From an uncultured Oscillospiraceae bacterium (GTDB lineage: Bacteria > Bacillota > Clostridia > Oscillospirales > Oscillospiraceae): DNA of 10,198 nt. Shown here piece by piece: positions 1-6,631 of the stretch; the stretch's first letter is position 1; each line of letters opens with the position of its first letter. Made by a program: the position numbers and the translations under genes. Location: NCBI GenBank assembly GCA_900756495.1, contig CAAEKI010000278.1, positions 1 to 10,198 on the forward strand, written 5' to 3'. Below the pieces are notes generated by a model, which did no database searches, was not told the origin of the DNA, and was given only the letters and a program-made list of their open reading frames with translations.

Positions 1-1985
1 ACCGTATCGCCCACGACGGCGGCCTTGTGGCAGTCGGAGCCCTTCCCGCCGTGGTGGTCGGCCTCAATGTACTTCTTCGCGTTGTCCCAGGCTCCGCCGG
101 CGTTGGACATGAAGACGGCCATGGCGAAGCCGGTGACGGACACGCCGCCCAGCAGGCCGACCACGCCCACAGGCCCCAGCACGACGCCGGTGATGATGGG
201 GACGATGATGGCCAGTAGCGCGGGGGCGACCATCTCCCGCAGAGCACCCTTGGTGCACAGGGAGACACAGGCGGCATAGTCGGGATCTGCCTTGCCCTCC
301 ATAATCCCGGCAATCTCCCTAAACTGGCGGCGGACCTCCACGACGATGGACTGGGCGGCGGTCTGCACGGCGCTCATGGTGAAGGCGGAGAAGACAAAGG
401 TCAGCATTGCGCCGATGAAGAGACCCACAAGGATAAGAGGATTGGTGAGGGAGAGATCCAAGGTCTCCACCGTATTGGTCTGCACAATGTCTACATAAGA
501 GACCAGCAGGGCCAGGGCGGTGAGGGAGGCCGAGCCGATGGCAAAGCCCTTGCCGGTGGCCGCGGTGGTGTTGCCCAGGGAGTCCAGGGCGTCGGTACGC
601 TCACGGACCTCCTCAGGCAGGCCGCTCATCTCGGCGATGCCGCCGGCGTTGTCGGCCACGGGGCCGTAAGCGTCGGTGGCCAGGGTGATACCCAGGGTGG
701 AGAGCATGCCCACGGCGGCGATGCCGATGCCGTACAGGCCGGCGCCGTAGGACTGAGCGCCACCGGAGGCGAAGAAGCTGACCAGAACGGCAGCCGCCAC
801 GATGATGATGGGAGCCAGAGTGGACTTCATACCCAAGGACAGGCCGCCGATGATGACGGTGGCGGAGCCAGTCTCAGAGGAGTCGGAGAGCTTTTGTGTG
901 GGCTTATAGGAGTCGGAGGTAAAGTACTCGGTGAAGTAGCCGATGGCACAGCCGCCGATGAGGCCGGCGAGGATGGCCGCATAGACACCCCATGGGTTCT
1001 GAGCAGTATCCTTCAGCAGGAACCAGGTCAGAGGAGCGGCGGCGATGGCGGCCAGAATGGCGGCGGTATAGGTGCCGGTGCGCAGGGAGGTCAACAGGGA
1101 CATCTGAGAGGCGTCCTCCTTGGTACGGACCAGGAAGGAGCCGATGATGGAGCAGATGATGCCCACCACGGCCAGCAGCATGGGCAGCAGTATGCCGGCA
1201 AAGCTGTACCCGGCCACAGCGGAGAGCGCGAAGGTGGCCAGAATGGAACCGACATAGGATTCGTACAGGTCGGCGCCCATACCGGCCACGTCGCCCACGT
1301 TGTCGCCCACGTTATCGGCGATGGTAGCGGGGTTGCGGGGGTCGTCCTCAGGAATGCCGGCCTCCACCTTGCCCACCAGGTCGGCGCCTACGTCGGCAGC
1401 CTTGGTATAAATGCCGCCGCCCACACGGGCGAACAGGGCCATAAAGGAGGCGCCCATGCCGTTCATAACCATAATGTTGGCCAGAACATTGGCGTCGGTT
1501 ACACCGAAAGCATAGTAGAGCAGGAAGTACCAGATGGTGATGTCCAGCATGCCCAGCCCCACTACGGTGAAGCCCATCACCGAGCCGGAGGAGAAGGCCA
1601 CCCGCAGGCCGCGGTTGAGGCTCTCAGAGGCGGCCTGAGCGGTACGGGCATTGGACAGGGTGGCGATTTTCATGCCGACAAAACCGGCCAGCATGGACCA
1701 GATTCCGCCGGTCACAAAAGCAAAGGGGGTGAACTTGGAGAGCATGGCTCCGCCGGAGCCAAAGGCGATGATCAGCAGTACAATGAAGACAACGACAAAG
1801 ACCTTCGCTACGGTGGAGTACTGGCGCTTCAGATAGGCGTTAGCGCCGTCGCGGATGGAGGCAGCGATTTTCTTCATCAGATCGGTGCCCTCGGAGAACT
1901 TCAGCACCTTGCGGCTTTGGACCCACGCGAAGAGCAACGCGATGATTGCGCCCACAAAGCCAATCCAGAAGAGGTTTTCGAACAA
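1..1985 (-). CDS. hppA: Membrane-bound K+-dependent ion-translocating pyrophosphatase (partial, C-terminus off left edge)
   Basis: This integral membrane enzyme hydrolyses cytoplasmic pyrophosphate and uses the energy to export Na+ and/or H+. The window holds 661 complete codons; family members are usually about 700 residues, so a few dozen C-terminal residues are missing at the edge. Visible signatures are the PPi/Mg-binding [11 protein letters not shown] (about 198-208) and DNVGDNVGD (about 224-232), plus many hydrophobic helices. [16 protein letters not shown] (from about 471) has Ala475 and Gly478, the residues of the K+-dependent class; the K+-independent class has Lys and Thr there. The motif ADLYESY places a Glu (about 242) where Na+-type pumps carry it, so Na+ or mixed Na+/H+ transport is more likely than pure H+ (inference). 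No ATG is available at the N-terminus. I chose TTG at 1985 because AAAGGAG (1995-2001) sits 9 nt upstream; TTG at 1994 would abut that site. It follows trkA-trkH but has its own promoter. Confidence 0.95.
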   Translation of the reverse strand, partial: MFENLFWIGFVGAIIALLFAWVQSRKVLKFSEGTDLMKKIAASIRDGANAYLKRQYSTVAKVFVVVFIVLLIIAFGSGGAMLSKFTPFAFVTGGIWSMLAGFVGMKIATLSNARTAQAASESLNRGLRVAFSSGSVMGFTVVGLGMLDITIWYFLLYYAFGVTDANVLANIMVMNGMGASFMALFARVGGGIYTKAADVGADLVGKVEAGIPEDDPRNPATIADNVGDNVGDVAGMGADLYESYVGSILATFALSAVAGYSFAGILLPMLLAVVGIICSIIGSFLVRTKEDASQMSLLTSLRTGTYTAAILAAIAAAPLTWFLLKDTAQNPWGVYAAILAGLIGGCAIGYFTEYFTSDSYKPTQKLSDSSETGSATVIIGGLSLGMKSTLAPIIIVAAAVLVSFFASGGAQSYGAGLYGIGIAAVGMLSTLGITLATDAYGPVADNAGGIAEMSGLPEEVRERTDALDSLGNTTAATGKGFAIGSASLTALALLVSYVDIVQTNTVETLDLSLTNPLILVGLFIGAMLTFVFSAFTMSAVQTAAQSIVVEVRRQFREIAGIMEGKADPDYAACVSLCTKGALREMVAPALLAIIVPIITGVVLGPVGVVGLLGGVSVTGFAMAVFMSNAGGAWDNAKKYIEADHHGGKGSDCHKAAVVGDT

Positions 1986-1994
1986 CTTTCCCAA

Positions 1995-2001
1995 CTCCTT
2001 T
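1995..2001 (-). promoter_or_regulatory. Ribosome binding site that decides the hppA TTG start
   Basis: AAAGGAG on the minus strand lies 9 nt before TTG 1985 and directly touches TTG 1994. The spacing rules out the more upstream TTG and supports a protein beginning M-F-E-N-L-F-W. Confidence 0.75.
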
Positions 2002-2008
2002 GTTGTTT

Positions 2009-2030
2009 GGATGTCCGGCGCCGGACATCC
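2009..2030. repeat. 22-bp perfect palindrome in the hppA leader
   Basis: Each half-site is GGATGTCCGGC, giving a perfect 11+11 bp dyad with no spacer. It lies 23 nt before the chosen hppA start and roughly +13 to +34 from the transcription start predicted from the promoter at 2049-2078. It could be a repressor operator acting as a roadblock, or a GC-rich hairpin in the mRNA leader. No run of U follows it, so it is not a classical terminator. Confidence 0.8.
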
Positions 2031-2048
2031 TCTTTCACAGACACACTC

Positions 2049-2078
2049 ATTCTAGCGCAAAACTGGTGAGTTTTGCAA
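2049..2078 (-). promoter_or_regulatory. Sigma-A-like promoter of hppA with an embedded dyad
   Basis: On the minus strand, TTGCAA (2073-2078) and TAGAAT (2049-2054) are separated by 18 bp, a good vegetative promoter. A perfect inverted repeat, GCAAAACT and AGTTTTGC around a 4-bp centre (2057-2076), fills the spacer and overlaps the -35 box, a typical repressor position. This suggests hppA can be transcribed and controlled separately from trkA-trkH. Confidence 0.65.
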
Positions 2079-2100
2079 GGCATTCTTAACCCTTGAAGTT

Positions 2101-2118
2101 TAAAAATCCGGATTTTTA
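2101..2118. repeat. 18-bp A/T-armed palindrome between trkH and hppA
   Basis: The sequence is a perfect dyad with half-site TAAAAATCC. It lies 28 bp past the trkH stop and about 22 bp upstream of the hppA -35 box. A-rich and T-rich arms could form a weak bidirectional terminator, but the stem is poor in GC, so an upstream operator is equally possible. Confidence 0.5.
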
Positions 2119-2145
2119 CGCTTCCTACAAACTGCGGCCATACCT

Positions 2146-3603
2146 TTATGAGCGCTTCCATGCGTTTCCACTAAAGAGGACGAGAATGGGCAGCACCTCC
2201 AGGCGGCCTACAATCATACAGAGAGAGAGAATCAGCTTGGACAGGCCGGAAAAGACGGAGAAGTTGCTCATAGGGCCCACCAGCTCCAGTCCGGGCCCCA
2301 CGTTGCTGATGCAGGTCAGCACAGCGGTGAAAGTTGTTCCAAAGGTAAAATTATCCAGCGCTACAAGGAGCGCGGCGCCCAAAAGGATAAAGAGATAGGC
2401 GGCAAAGAAAATCAGGACGGAGCGCAGGGTATCCTCATCGACCACCCTCCCGTCCAGCTTGACGACGTTGACCGAGCGCGGGTGGATGATCTGTTTGATC
2501 TCACGGCGGATACATTTCAGGAGCAGCAGGACCCGGGAACATTTCAGGCCGCCGCCGGTAGAGCCGGCGCAGGCGCCGATGAACATGAGGATAACAAGCA
2601 GGAAGCGGGAGAATTCAGGCCAAAGGTTAAAGTCGGTGCTTGCAAAGCCGGTGGTGGAGATGATGGAGGCGACCTGAAAGGCAGCATGCCGCACAGATTC
2701 CTCTCCTGTGGCATAGAGCGGAAGAATATTGACGGCGATAAGAGCGATGCTGGCAAACACGACGATAAGGAAGAAACGCAACTCGTCGCTCTGGAAGGCG
2801 TGCTTCACCTTTCGGCTTAAAAGGAAAAAGTAAAAGGCAAAGTTGATGGAAAAGAGAAGCATAAAGATGGTAATGATGATCTCGATGGATGGGCTCTGAT
2901 AGGCGGCCACTGAGAGGTTGCGGGTGGAAAAGCCGCCGGTGCCCGCCGTGGCAAAAGAGTGCACCACGCTGTCGTACCAGGGCATTCCGGCTGCACGCAG
3001 GCAGAGGACCTGAATGAAGGTGAGGGCGCAGTAGATGCCATAGAGGATTTTGGAGGATTGGCTGGCCTTTGGTACCAGCTTGGAGACGACCGGACCGGGG
3101 GACTCGGCTTTCATCAGGTTCAGCGGCCGGGAGCCCATGGAGGGGAGCAGGGCGATGGCCAGTATCAGCACCCCCATACCGCCCAGCCAGTGGGTAAAGG
3201 AGCGCCAAAAAAGAAGACCTTTGGGCAGAGGTTCAATGACTGTGAGAATAGAGGCGCCTGTAGTGGTGAAACCGGAGACCGACTCAAAGAAGCAGTCGAT
3301 GAAGCTCTGGAAAAGGCCCAACTCAGGGTACAGTTTTCCATAAAAAAAGAAGGGCAGCGCACCGAAAACACCGATAAATAGCCAGATGAGGCCTACGGCA
3401 AAAAAGCCCTCCCGCGGGAAAAACCGGTTTTTCCCGCGGAGGAGGCTCAGTCCGCACCCGGCAGCCAGCAAAATAGGGAGCGTAAGCAGAAAAGGGAGGG
3501 GGTCCTCCCGGTAGAAGAGCGTTACAATCAAGGGAAGAAGCATCGTGGCGGCCTCAACCAAAATGGTCTTGCCAGTCAGATGAAATACAAGCTTGAAGTT
3601 CAT
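2146..3603 (-). CDS. trkH: Trk-type potassium uptake pore subunit TrkH
   Basis: This is the pore-forming membrane subunit of the Trk/Ktr K+ uptake system, which imports K+ together with the cytoplasmic TrkA gating ring. The 485-residue length matches TrkH (about 483 in E. coli). All four pore loops can be read: SGFTTTG at 110-116, AGTGGFST at 220-227, STTGFAS at 316-322 and NVGPGL at 434-439, each with its selectivity-filter glycine. CAGSTGGGLKCSR (345-357), in a glycine-rich segment after the third pore loop, matches the region where TrkH proteins carry a gating loop. Hydrophobic helices fill most of the chain. The ATG at 3603 overlaps the trkA stop in an ATGA, and GGAGGG lies 6 nt upstream inside trkA, so translation is coupled. 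No K+-independent duplicate or truncation is seen. Confidence 0.97.
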   Translation of the reverse strand: MNFKLVFHLTGKTILVEAATMLLPLIVTLFYREDPLPFLLTLPILLAAGCGLSLLRGKNRFFPREGFFAVGLIWLFIGVFGALPFFFYGKLYPELGLFQSFIDCFFESVSGFTTTGASILTVIEPLPKGLLFWRSFTHWLGGMGVLILAIALLPSMGSRPLNLMKAESPGPVVSKLVPKASQSSKILYGIYCALTFIQVLCLRAAGMPWYDSVVHSFATAGTGGFSTRNLSVAAYQSPSIEIIITIFMLLFSINFAFYFFLLSRKVKHAFQSDELRFFLIVVFASIALIAVNILPLYATGEESVRHAAFQVASIISTTGFASTDFNLWPEFSRFLLVILMFIGACAGSTGGGLKCSRVLLLLKCIRREIKQIIHPRSVNVVKLDGRVVDEDTLRSVLIFFAAYLFILLGAALLVALDNFTFGTTFTAVLTCISNVGPGLELVGPMSNFSVFSGLSKLILSLCMIVGRLEVLPILVLFSGNAWKRS

Positions 3604-4991
3604 ACCTCGCCCTCCATGCTTTCATAGAGCGAGGCGTCGTAAATATCGTTCACATCCAAAATGACATGATCTCTGGAGATGATGATAACAGTGTCCCCGG
3701 CAGAGATGACAGAAGTGCCTTCGGGGATAACAATGCGGTTTTGATGGATGATAACGGCAATGAGCACGCCCTTTTTCAGCCGCAGATCCTTGAGCGGTAC
3801 ACCCAAGCCCCGAGTGCGCTCCGCCACCACAAACTCCATGGCCTCGGCATGGCCGCCGGCAATTTTGTAGAGCGCATTCATTACGCTTCCCTTGGAGTTC
3901 TGCATTCCCCTTACAACCTGGAGGATCTGATTGGCGGTGATAAGCTTGGGAGAGATGACGCTGTCCAGTCCGACAGCCCGGGCGATACCGGCGTAGTTCT
4001 GGCGGTTGGATTTGGCCACCACCTTGGAGATCCCCTGCTGCAGGGCATAGAGAGAGATGATGAGATTGTCCTCGTCGCGGTCGGTGAGGGCGATGAAGGC
4101 ATCGGAGGCCCCGATATTCTCCGACTCCAGCAGCTCCTGATCCGTTCCGTCCCCGCAGATGACCATGGTGCGGGGGAGCACCTCGCTCAGATGGCGGCAG
4201 CGCTCCATACTCCGTTCCACGACCTTTACGCGCATGCCAAGGTGCTCCAGCATGGCGGTGAGATAGTGTGAAATGCGGCCGCCCCCGATAATAAATACAT
4301 CCTTAATTTTAGGGACATACCGCCCCAACAGCTTGAAGAATTGATTGATCCCCACCGGCTGGCCGATGAGATAGAGCTTGTCTCCCGGCTGGGGGACAAA
4401 GCCGCCGTTGGGGATGATGGCGGTGTCTCCCCGCTCGGCGGCGCAGAAGAGCATGGGCAGAGAGCGTACCCGGTAGTCCAGATTAGCCAGCGGCTCTCCG
4501 CAGATAAAATCGCCCTCCTGCAGGCGAAAACCCACCAGCTCCACCCGGCCGCGGTAGAAGGTGTCGATGTTGGCCGCCGAGGGAAAGCGGAGCAGCCGGG
4601 CAATCTCCACGGCGGTGGCATTTTCCGGGTTGATGACCAGATCGATGCCCAGTTCCCGCTTGATCATGGAGAGCTCCACTGCGTATTCCACATTGCGGAC
4701 CCGGGCGATGGCATACTTGGCGCCCAGCCGCTTGGCGGTAAGGCAGCATACCATATTGATTTCGTCCATACTGGTGGCGGCGATGATGACATCGGCGTGG
4801 TCGGCTCCCGACTCCCGGAGAGCCGAGATGGTGGCGCCGTTGCCCTTGACGCACATGACGTCCAAAGCGTCAGAGGCACGCTTCAGAGCGTCATCGTTGG
4901 TGTCGATGATAGTGACGTCGTGGTGCTCCTGGGAGAGGTGTTCGGCCAGCGTAAAGCCCACCTTCCCGTCCCCGACGATTACAATTTTCAA
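3600..4991 (-). CDS. trkA: Trk potassium uptake regulatory subunit TrkA (two RCK units)
   Basis: This peripheral cytoplasmic protein forms the nucleotide-binding gating ring under TrkH and controls K+ import in response to NAD(H)/ATP-type ligands. At 463 residues it is close to E. coli TrkA (458) and contains two tandem RCK units. The first Rossmann fold starts with GDGKVG at 7-12 and has the acidic end of beta-2 at IIDTND (28-33). The second starts with GGGRIS at 236-241 and has VVER at 257-260. Each is followed by a TrkA-C domain, about 140-225 and 375-450. The start is a TTG at 4991: the reading frame begins LKIVIVGDGKVG, and AAGGAG (5001-5006) lies 9 nt upstream. It is the first gene of the trkA-trkH operon. 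Confidence 0.97.
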   Translation of the reverse strand: MKIVIVGDGKVGFTLAEHLSQEHHDVTIIDTNDDALKRASDALDVMCVKGNGATISALRESGADHADVIIAATSMDEINMVCCLTAKRLGAKYAIARVRNVEYAVELSMIKRELGIDLVINPENATAVEIARLLRFPSAANIDTFYRGRVELVGFRLQEGDFICGEPLANLDYRVRSLPMLFCAAERGDTAIIPNGGFVPQPGDKLYLIGQPVGINQFFKLLGRYVPKIKDVFIIGGGRISHYLTAMLEHLGMRVKVVERSMERCRHLSEVLPRTMVICGDGTDQELLESENIGASDAFIALTDRDEDNLIISLYALQQGISKVVAKSNRQNYAGIARAVGLDSVISPKLITANQILQVVRGMQNSKGSVMNALYKIAGGHAEAMEFVVAERTRGLGVPLKDLRLKKGVLIAVIIHQNRIVIPEGTSVISAGDTVIIISRDHVILDVNDIYDASLYESMEGEV

Positions 4992-5008
4992 GCTAATCCG
5001 CTCCTTCT

Positions 5009-5023
5009 GCCGCTGTATGCGGC
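5009..5023. repeat. Small hairpin in the trkA leader
   Basis: GCCGC and GCGGC form a 5-bp stem around a 5-nt loop just upstream of the trkA ribosome binding site (5001-5006). It could modulate translation initiation. It is short, so chance is possible. Confidence 0.3.
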
Positions 5024-5037
5024 TTGTCAGCGAGACT

Positions 5038-5066
5038 ATATTAACGCAATCTTAATATTGATGCAA
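5038..5066 (-). promoter_or_regulatory. Sigma-A-like promoter of trkA-trkH with overlapping dyad
   Basis: On the minus strand TTGCAT (5061-5066) and TAATAT (5038-5043) are 17 bp apart, near-consensus vegetative spacing. An inverted repeat, ATATTAA and TTAATAT separated by 7 bp (5038-5058), covers the -10 box and most of the spacer, so a repressor could bind there. Start of transcription is expected near 5031, giving a leader of about 40 nt. Confidence 0.7.
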
Positions 5067-5172
5067 GAACAGAAATCGCTTTTCTGACAAAAAGGCTGAA
5101 AAACGCCGGAGAACTGCCGGAATAGAAGGGGACAGATTGTGCGCATGGCCCGGACAACTTGTACCTGTACCG

Positions 5173-5200
5173 TTTAATCATGATGGATCAAATATATAAT
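5173..5200 (+). promoter_or_regulatory. Possible promoter of the glycerate kinase remnant
   Basis: A perfect TATAAT (5195-5200) has a weak TTTAAT (5173-5178) 16 bp upstream. It is correctly oriented for the pseudogene, about 128 bp before its ATG. The weak -35 makes this tentative. Confidence 0.35.
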
Positions 5201-5327
5201 GCTGACTGTCGATACTGTTGTGGCACCGGCTGCGCCGCTATTATCATGATCAATTGCCGGCAGCGCCATGCAGGGGAATCTTTTGGCGGCAGAGCCGCGT
5301 TCAGGCCATTGGGGAGGAGTGAATTCC

Positions 5328-5994
5328 ATGAATGAAACACTGTATCGCGACAGCTGGTATATCATTGAACATGCGATTCGGGCGGTACTCCCTGACGAGG
5401 TGGTGCGCCGGGCCCTGTGCGGGCGGCAAAAATATCGCCTCACGCTCAGCAAGCGAGCGTGGGCGCAATTGGAGCAGGAGCTTCCTGACGCGCTGGACAA
5501 TGTGGAGACGATGGTTACCGGCAGTGCCGGGGAGCTATGCGCGGCGGCGTAAGCATGCAGAGAACTGGGATACCAGCCGGCTACACTGACGGATCGGCTG
5601 TGCTGCCAGGCAAGGGAGGCGGGGCCTTTCTGGCCTCTATCGCCGGCAGCCATGCTGAAGGCGCACAGTCCGAGGCATTTATTGCCGGCGGGGAAACCGT
5701 TGTACGCCTCACGGAAAAGGGGGTGGGAGGACGCAACCAGGAGCTGGCTTTGGCCGCCGCCCCCGGCATCGCAGGGCTGGAAAATATGGCGGTATTTTCC
5801 GTGGGCTCCGATGGAACGGACGGCCCTACCGATGCCGCCGGGGGTATAGTGAATGGGGAGATTTGATATCCATTGACGAAGTGCTGCAAAACAACGACCC
5901 ATATCTGGCGTTAAGTGCGGTGGGGGGATTGATCGTGACGGGACCGGCGGGCACCAATGTCAATGACCTGGCGGCAGTATTGATTCGCCGCTGA
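5328..5994 (+). pseudogene. Degenerate MOFRL/DUF4147-type glycerate 2-kinase
   Basis: Intact members of this family phosphorylate D-glycerate to 2-phosphoglycerate and are about 410-450 residues; here about 222 codons of recognisable sequence remain, in three reading frames. The N-terminus (MNETLYRDSWYIIEHAIRAV, then LPDEVVRRAL) follows GGAGGAG 8 nt upstream. It then jumps near 5420 to sequence matching the second half of the family, so roughly 200 central codons are gone. The frame stops at TAA 5550. The same frame continues after it as [21 protein letters not shown] until a one-base loss in the G run 5621-5624. The next frame carries the MOFRL core: [21 protein letters not shown] and [16 protein letters not shown], ending at TGA 5864-5866. 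After another shift, SIDEVLQNND and GLIVTGPAGTNVNDL complete the C-terminus to TGA 5992. The active-site region is retained only in fragments, so no kinase should be made. Confidence 0.88.
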
Positions 5995-6063
5995 GTCTGG
6001 GGCATTTACCTCTGCCCGGTGGTGCCCAACATCTGTATCCCCCAAGGACTTTGATATACCAAA

Positions 6064-6100
6064 CAGGGAAGCTGCCTTTTGGGCAGCTTCCCTGCTTTTA
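6064..6100. terminator. Strong hairpin terminator between convergent units
   Basis: CAGGGAAGCTGCC and GGCAGCTTCCCTG form a perfect 13-bp stem (6064-6076 with 6082-6094) with a 5-nt loop. On the plus strand CTTTTA follows, fitting termination of the glycerate kinase remnant. On the minus strand the stem starts just past the stop of the DUF5317-like gene but is followed only by TTTGG, so termination there is weaker. Confidence 0.85.
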
Positions 6101-6628
6101 TCCGCTTTTGACCCACCGGGGAAGCCTTCCTGGGTTCATAACCGCCATGAGGCAGAAAAAGACGCCGGCAGCCAGCAGCAGGTCACCAACGCTGGCAAAG
6201 CCCCGGAAGAACGGAATGGGGCAGTAGAGAATATCCCCCAAAAAGAGCAGCCGGGTTTCAGAATCGGCGGCGGCATACATGGGGATCTCTCCCGCCAGAA
6301 GGGCAGATGCTCCTTCAGAGGAGAGCACGGAGATGGCACCCGCTGCCACCGGCATCCGCCAGCCATTGGCGGCAATCACAACCAGATTGCACAGACTGCC
6401 GGCCGCCAGAAGCAGGCTGGTTTTCTTCAGATGCCGGTTGAGGAGGAGAAAAGCGAAGAGAAGGAGGTAGGAGATGAGCAGCGTCCAGGGCCGCAGATAG
6501 AGCCGCTGAAGGGCGAGCGCAATCACGGGGAGCGGGAGGAGTCTTAAGCCGGCCCCCTCAAAGCGGGAAAGGCGCCCGCCTGTGCACCAGCCCAGCACCA
6601 GAGCGCACAGGACGGAGAATACAAGCAA
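6098..6628 (-). CDS. DUF5317-like membrane protein
   Basis: This 176-residue protein is mostly hydrophobic, with helices at about 2-17, 31-46, 49-64, 70-87 and 146-165, so it should sit in the cytoplasmic membrane. It resembles DUF5317 proteins, whose conserved core reads roughly ANGGRMPV, then a TRL-LGDI segment; here these appear as AANGWRMPV (86-94) and TRLLFLGDILYCPIPF (125-140), followed by ASVGDLLLAAG (145-155). The biochemical role of that family is unknown to me. The start is TTG at 6628, 3 nt after the HD-GYP stop codon, with AAAGGGGGG (6636-6644) 7 nt upstream inside the HD-GYP coding end, so the two genes are translationally linked. The stop codon overlaps the tail of the 6064-6100 terminator. 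Confidence 0.8.
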   Translation of the reverse strand: MLVFSVLCALVLGWCTGGRLSRFEGAGLRLLPLPVIALALQRLYLRPWTLLISYLLLFAFLLLNRHLKKTSLLLAAGSLCNLVVIAANGWRMPVAAGAISVLSSEGASALLAGEIPMYAAADSETRLLFLGDILYCPIPFFRGFASVGDLLLAAGVFFCLMAVMNPGRLPRWVKSG

Positions 6629-6631
6629 GGG

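Larger units (their letters stand above)
4992..5327. other. Intergenic region between trkA and the glycerate kinase remnant
   Basis: This 336-bp divergent intergenic stretch holds the trkA promoter and leader near its left end, and a possible plus-strand promoter at 5173-5200 for the glycerate kinase remnant. The palindromic octamer ATCATGAT occurs at 5177-5184 and again at 5243-5250. I see no convincing gene or RNA in the rest. Confidence 0.6.

Noticed and set aside
894..2069. 391-codon plus-strand open frame rich in Gly, His and Gln
   Set aside because: It is antisense to hppA, whose minus-strand translation shows all pyrophosphatase motifs. The composition is typical of a shadow frame in GC-rich DNA.
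5174..5902. 242-codon minus-strand open frame
   Set aside because: It lies antisense to the glycerate kinase remnant, has no recognisable motif and no convincing binding site.
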